This document shows positions 7,254 through 9,904 of a stretch of DNA of 9,904 bases, one piece after another. The position numbers and the translations under genes are program-made. The stretch comes from Defluviitaleaceae bacterium. GTDB lineage: Bacteria; Bacillota; Clostridia; Lachnospirales; WQUN01. The stretch lies in assembly GCA_009783525.1 (NCBI GenBank), contig WRDG01000062.1, positions 1 to 9,904 of the forward strand. Reading direction: 5' to 3'. The notes below the pieces were generated by a model. The model did no database searches, was not told where the DNA came from, and was given only the letters and a program-made list of their open reading frames with translations. Each line of letters opens with the position of its first letter. Within the stretch, counting starts at the first letter, position 1.

Positions 7254-9701
7254 ATGAAAAAGGTACACTTGATCGGAAACGCCCATATCGACCCGGTTTG
7301 GCTTTGGAAAAAACCGGAGGGCTATTCGGAAATTCTTGCCACATTCCGTTCGGCGCTCGACCGCATGGACGAATTTCCCGGCTATATTTTCACCAGCGCG
7401 TGCGCGGCCTATTACAAATGGATTGAACAGGTTTCGCCCGCGATGTTCGAAGAAATAAAAAGCCGCGTAAAAGAGGGCCGCTGGTGTGTTGCCGGCGGAT
7501 TTTGGATTCAACCGGACTGCAATATTCCGTCGGGCGAAGCCTTTGCGCGTCATGTGCTGTATTCGCAGGGGTTTTTCCGCGAAAAATTCGGCATTGCGGC
7601 AACGGTCGGCTACAACGTCGATTCTTTCGGGCATAACGGAAGCATGCCCATGATTTTAAAAAAGGCCGGCATGGACTCGTATGTGTTCATGCGTCCCGAC
7701 CGCCACGAAAACACTTGTCTGCCGGAAAACCTGTTCAAATGGCAGTCGCCTGACGGAAGCAGCGTTACCGCATACCGAATATCGCACGGTTACGGCTCCG
7801 GCTGCTGGGCGGGCGAAAACGAAGCCATAAGAAAAACCTTCGCCATGCTCGAAGAAAACAAAAGCTACCCTATGATGAGCTTTTACGGCATCGGCAACCA
7901 CGGCGGCGGCCCGACGATAGACGACTTGAAAAAATTGTCGTCAATAATCGAAAACAACGACGCGGTTTGCTTTTCGAGCCCCACTAATTATTTTGAAAAA
8001 CTCCGCGATGTTACGGACGCAGATGCATTGCCTTTGATAGAAAAAGATTTGCAGCACCACGCAAGCGGCTGCTACGCGGCAAACGCATCGATAAAAGCCG
8101 CAAACCGCCGCGCAGAAAATATGCTAATTGCAGCAGAAAAATATGATAATCAAGCGGAAATGTTAACGGGCATGACAGGCTTGTCAAATATGCTAAAGCC
8201 CGCATGGGAGCGCGTGATGTTCAACCAATTCCACGACATATTGGCGGGCTGCAGCATCCGCGAAGCGTACACGGATGCCTTAAACGAATACGCGGCGGCG
8301 GAAGACACTGCTGCGGAGCTTACAAACCTGGCGCTGCACCGCATAAGCTGGAACATAAAAACAACGGACATACTCGACAAGCCGTCGCAAAAAAGCGGCT
8401 GGCGTTTGTGGACAAAAGAAGGCGAGGGCGCGCCCGTTGTCGTGTTCAACCCTCACTCGTTTGCCGTAAGCGAAAACGTGCAGCTTAACACGACGGTTGG
8501 CGGCATAAAAAACACCGACGGCAAAAAAATTGCCCATCAAACCATACGCGGGCCTCAAACAAACGGCGACAGCGATAAATTCAACACAATCTTTACCGCG
8601 GACGTTCCGGCTTACGGCTATTCGACATATTTTTTGTCAAACAGCGGCGGCGGCGAAGAAGAAACAGGCAGTTTGACCGTAACGGACAATTCGATGGAAA
8701 ACGAATATTTAAAAGTGACCTTCGATTTGCATACGGGCTACATTACAGGTTTTTACGACAAAAAAGCGGTAACGGAGCTTGCCGGAGTTTTTGCGAAGCC
8801 CGTGGTCATCGACGACCACAGGCCCGACACATGGTCGCACGGCATATTCACGTTCGATACGGAGGTCGGATGTTTTACCGACGCCGAGTTAAAAGTGACG
8901 GAGCGCGGCCCGCTTCGCGCCTGCATCCGCGTGACAAGCAAGTTTGGGATGTCTGTTTTGGTGCAAGATTTTTATTTGCATAACAGCAAACCCGGGCTTG
9001 AAGTGCGCGTCCTGCTTACTTACAACGAAAAATTAAAAATATTGAAGCTCAGCTTCAATGCGGACAGGCTTTTAAACCCGACCGCCGCATACTCTATGCC
9101 GTACGGATTTATAGAAAAACCCGCAAACGGCGAAGAAGAACCGTCTCACGAATGGGCGGGGGTTTTCGATTCGGAAAGCGGCTATGGTTTGGCGCTGCTT
9201 AACGACGGCAAGTACAGTTTTTCGGCTGCCCAAGGCGATTTGCGCATGAACATCGCGCGCGGCTGTTTCTACGCCGACCACTACGCCGTAAGGGACGACC
9301 TGATGGAATATCAAGACCAGGGCGAGCAGCGCTTCCGTTACGCGATCATGCCGATCAATCAAAAAAACCCCGCAAACGTCGTCCGCGAGGCCTTCGTGTT
9401 AAACACGGGTCTTACCGTAATACCCGAAACCCATCACGACGGAAAACTTTCGCCTGTTTATTCCGGCATCGAAATTTCAAACCCAAACATTGTCGCGCAG
9501 GTTGTCAAATTTGCCGAAGATAAAAGCGGCACGGTAATCCGCCTGCAGGAAATAAACGGCAAAGCCGCTGCAGCTACGTGTACACTATCCGGCTTCAAAC
9601 CTTTTAACGCGAACTTCAATCCGCAGGAGGTAAAAACGTTTCTCCTCGATTCAAACAACGGCGAAGCGATCGAAACCGATTTGACGGAAAAACGAATATA
9701 G
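7254..9701 (+). CDS. Glycoside hydrolase family 38 alpha-mannosidase
   Basis: This 815-residue enzyme should hydrolyse alpha-mannosides by the retaining, zinc-dependent GH38 mechanism. The catalytic N-terminal domain (~1-290) begins with GNAHIDPVWLW (zinc ligands His11 and Asp13) and carries GYNVDSFGHNG (119-129; nucleophile Asp123). The helical middle domain (~290-370) contains MFNQFHDILAGCS (322-334; zinc ligand His327). The beta-rich C-terminal GH38 region fills ~393-815. These four residues match His90, Asp92, Asp204 and His471 of Golgi mannosidase II. There is no signal peptide, so it should act in the cytosol on imported or internal glycans. The ATG at 7254 is chosen because AAAGG lies 7 nt before it and homologues begin close to the HIDP motif; an in-frame ATG at 7230 lies inside a hairpin and lacks a site. 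It lies 120 bp after the wall hydrolase gene and may share its transcript. The linkage specificity, and whether the true substrate is mannosylglycerate-like or an oligosaccharide, cannot be told. Confidence 0.95.
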   Translation: MKKVHLIGNAHIDPVWLWKKPEGYSEILATFRSALDRMDEFPGYIFTSACAAYYKWIEQVSPAMFEEIKSRVKEGRWCVAGGFWIQPDCNIPSGEAFARHVLYSQGFFREKFGIAATVGYNVDSFGHNGSMPMILKKAGMDSYVFMRPDRHENTCLPENLFKWQSPDGSSVTAYRISHGYGSGCWAGENEAIRKTFAMLEENKSYPMMSFYGIGNHGGGPTIDDLKKLSSIIENNDAVCFSSPTNYFEKLRDVTDADALPLIEKDLQHHASGCYAANASIKAANRRAENMLIAAEKYDNQAEMLTGMTGLSNMLKPAWERVMFNQFHDILAGCSIREAYTDALNEYAAAEDTAAELTNLALHRISWNIKTTDILDKPSQKSGWRLWTKEGEGAPVVVFNPHSFAVSENVQLNTTVGGIKNTDGKKIAHQTIRGPQTNGDSDKFNTIFTADVPAYGYSTYFLSNSGGGEEETGSLTVTDNSMENEYLKVTFDLHTGYITGFYDKKAVTELAGVFAKPVVIDDHRPDTWSHGIFTFDTEVGCFTDAELKVTERGPLRACIRVTSKFGMSVLVQDFYLHNSKPGLEVRVLLTYNEKLKILKLSFNADRLLNPTAAYSMPYGFIEKPANGEEEPSHEWAGVFDSESGYGLALLNDGKYSFSAAQGDLRMNIARGCFYADHYAVRDDLMEYQDQGEQRFRYAIMPINQKNPANVVREAFVLNTGLTVIPETHHDGKLSPVYSGIEISNPNIVAQVVKFAEDKSGTVIRLQEINGKAAAATCTLSGFKPFNANFNPQEVKTFLLDSNNGEAIETDLTEKRI

Positions 9702-9712
9702 TTTTACAACCC

Positions 9713-9726
9713 ACATAAATTTATGT
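9713..9726. repeat. 14-bp perfect palindrome after the mannosidase gene
   Basis: ACATAAATTTATGT is fully self-complementary and sits between the mannosidase stop codon and the terminator. Its ends, ACATA and TATGT, also occur in the centre of the inverted repeat upstream of the same gene (7221-7233). The function is unknown, and AT-rich palindromes of this size can arise by chance. Confidence 0.4.
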
Positions 9727-9733
9727 AAAGCCC

Positions 9734-9763
9734 AAAAACCCGCACAAGCAAATGCGGGTTTTT
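9734..9763. terminator. Symmetrical, probably bidirectional intrinsic terminator
   Basis: AAAAACCCGCA (9734-9744) pairs perfectly with TGCGGGTTTTT (9753-9763) around an 8-nt loop. The stem core CCCGCA/TGCGGG is flanked by five A residues on the left and five T residues on the right, so a T run follows the hairpin in both directions. It ends the mannosidase transcript, 32 nt past the stop, and could also end a transcript arriving from the right. Confidence 0.88.
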
Positions 9764-9776
9764 AAATTGAAATTTT

Positions 9777-9904
9777 TTATTTGACCGGATACATCATCGT
9801 TTTATGGATCAATTCGATGTTTTGGAACGGATGGAGTGCATAAGGCCGTATAACGAATAATTCTAAAGATAAACAGAAAAAAAATGTTTGCTGAACAAAA
9901 TGAA
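9777..9904 (-). CDS. Possible 3' end of an unidentified gene entering from the right edge
   Basis: On the minus strand a frame is open from the window edge for about 42 codons and stops with TAA at 9779-9777, ending in HKTMMYPVK. I do not recognise the sequence. In its favour, the stop lies 13 nt from a terminator that works in both directions, the arrangement expected for two convergent genes. Against it, codons 9840-9904 are AT-rich and give a low-complexity run (TFFFCLSLELF) unlike the neighbouring genes, and a 128-base open frame can occur by chance. Nothing else is recognisable in 9764-9904. Confidence 0.28.
   Translation of the reverse strand, partial: HFVQQTFFFCLSLELFVIRPYALHPFQNIELIHKTMMYPVK

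Noticed and set aside
9804..9860. Short plus-strand frame beginning with ATG near 9804
   Set aside because: Only 18 codons, no ribosome binding site, and equal openness in other frames; nothing supports it as a gene.
1..9904. Mobile element, phage, CRISPR array, toxin-antitoxin or defence system
   Set aside because: I looked for transposase or recombinase motifs, spaced direct repeats and small paired genes and saw none; the genes are metabolic and cell-wall genes.

Overview
The window reads like a chromosomal piece of an anaerobic, low-oxygen-adapted bacterium, most likely a member of the Bacillota (Clostridia-like). The reasons are a single-chain pyruvate:ferredoxin oxidoreductase of clostridial style, Shine-Dalgarno-led starts (a clear GGAGGT at one gene), AT-rich intergenic gaps between moderately GC coding regions, and short hairpin-plus-T-run terminators. 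The taxon is an inference. No mobile element, CRISPR array, tRNA or rRNA is visible.

Layout. Positions 2-2824 (+) carry the last ~940 codons of a pyruvate:ferredoxin oxidoreductase whose N-terminal ~240 residues lie to the left of the window. It ends at a strong intrinsic terminator (2851-2885). Positions 3032-3988 (-) encode a PfkB/ribokinase-family sugar kinase. A 157-bp divergent gap (3989-4145) holds one candidate promoter in each direction and a nested 38-bp dyad between them. Positions 4146-7133 (+) encode a large secreted two-enzyme protein: an N-terminal GHL10 (DigH/YngK-like) glycosidase and a C-terminal zinc Amidase_3 N-acetylmuramoyl-L-alanine amidase, joined by a proline-rich linker and several beta domains. 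After a 120-bp gap with no terminator, 7254-9701 (+) encode a cytosolic family 38 alpha-mannosidase, followed by a symmetrical, probably bidirectional terminator (9734-9763). A weak open frame on the minus strand enters from the right edge and stops at 9777.

How the genes may work together. The oxidoreductase is central fermentative metabolism and is transcriptionally insulated from the rest. The kinase, the wall hydrolase and the mannosidase look like a carbohydrate and cell-wall cluster. The wall hydrolase could strip peptides from peptidoglycan and then cut the bare glycan. The mannosidase and kinase could process sugars inside the cell. The link between these last three is inference from position only.

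The most notable item is the GHL10-amidase fusion. In E. coli the corresponding activities sit on separate proteins (amidases AmiA/B/C, and DigH acting on the denuded glycan they leave), whereas here two consecutive steps would be in one polypeptide.
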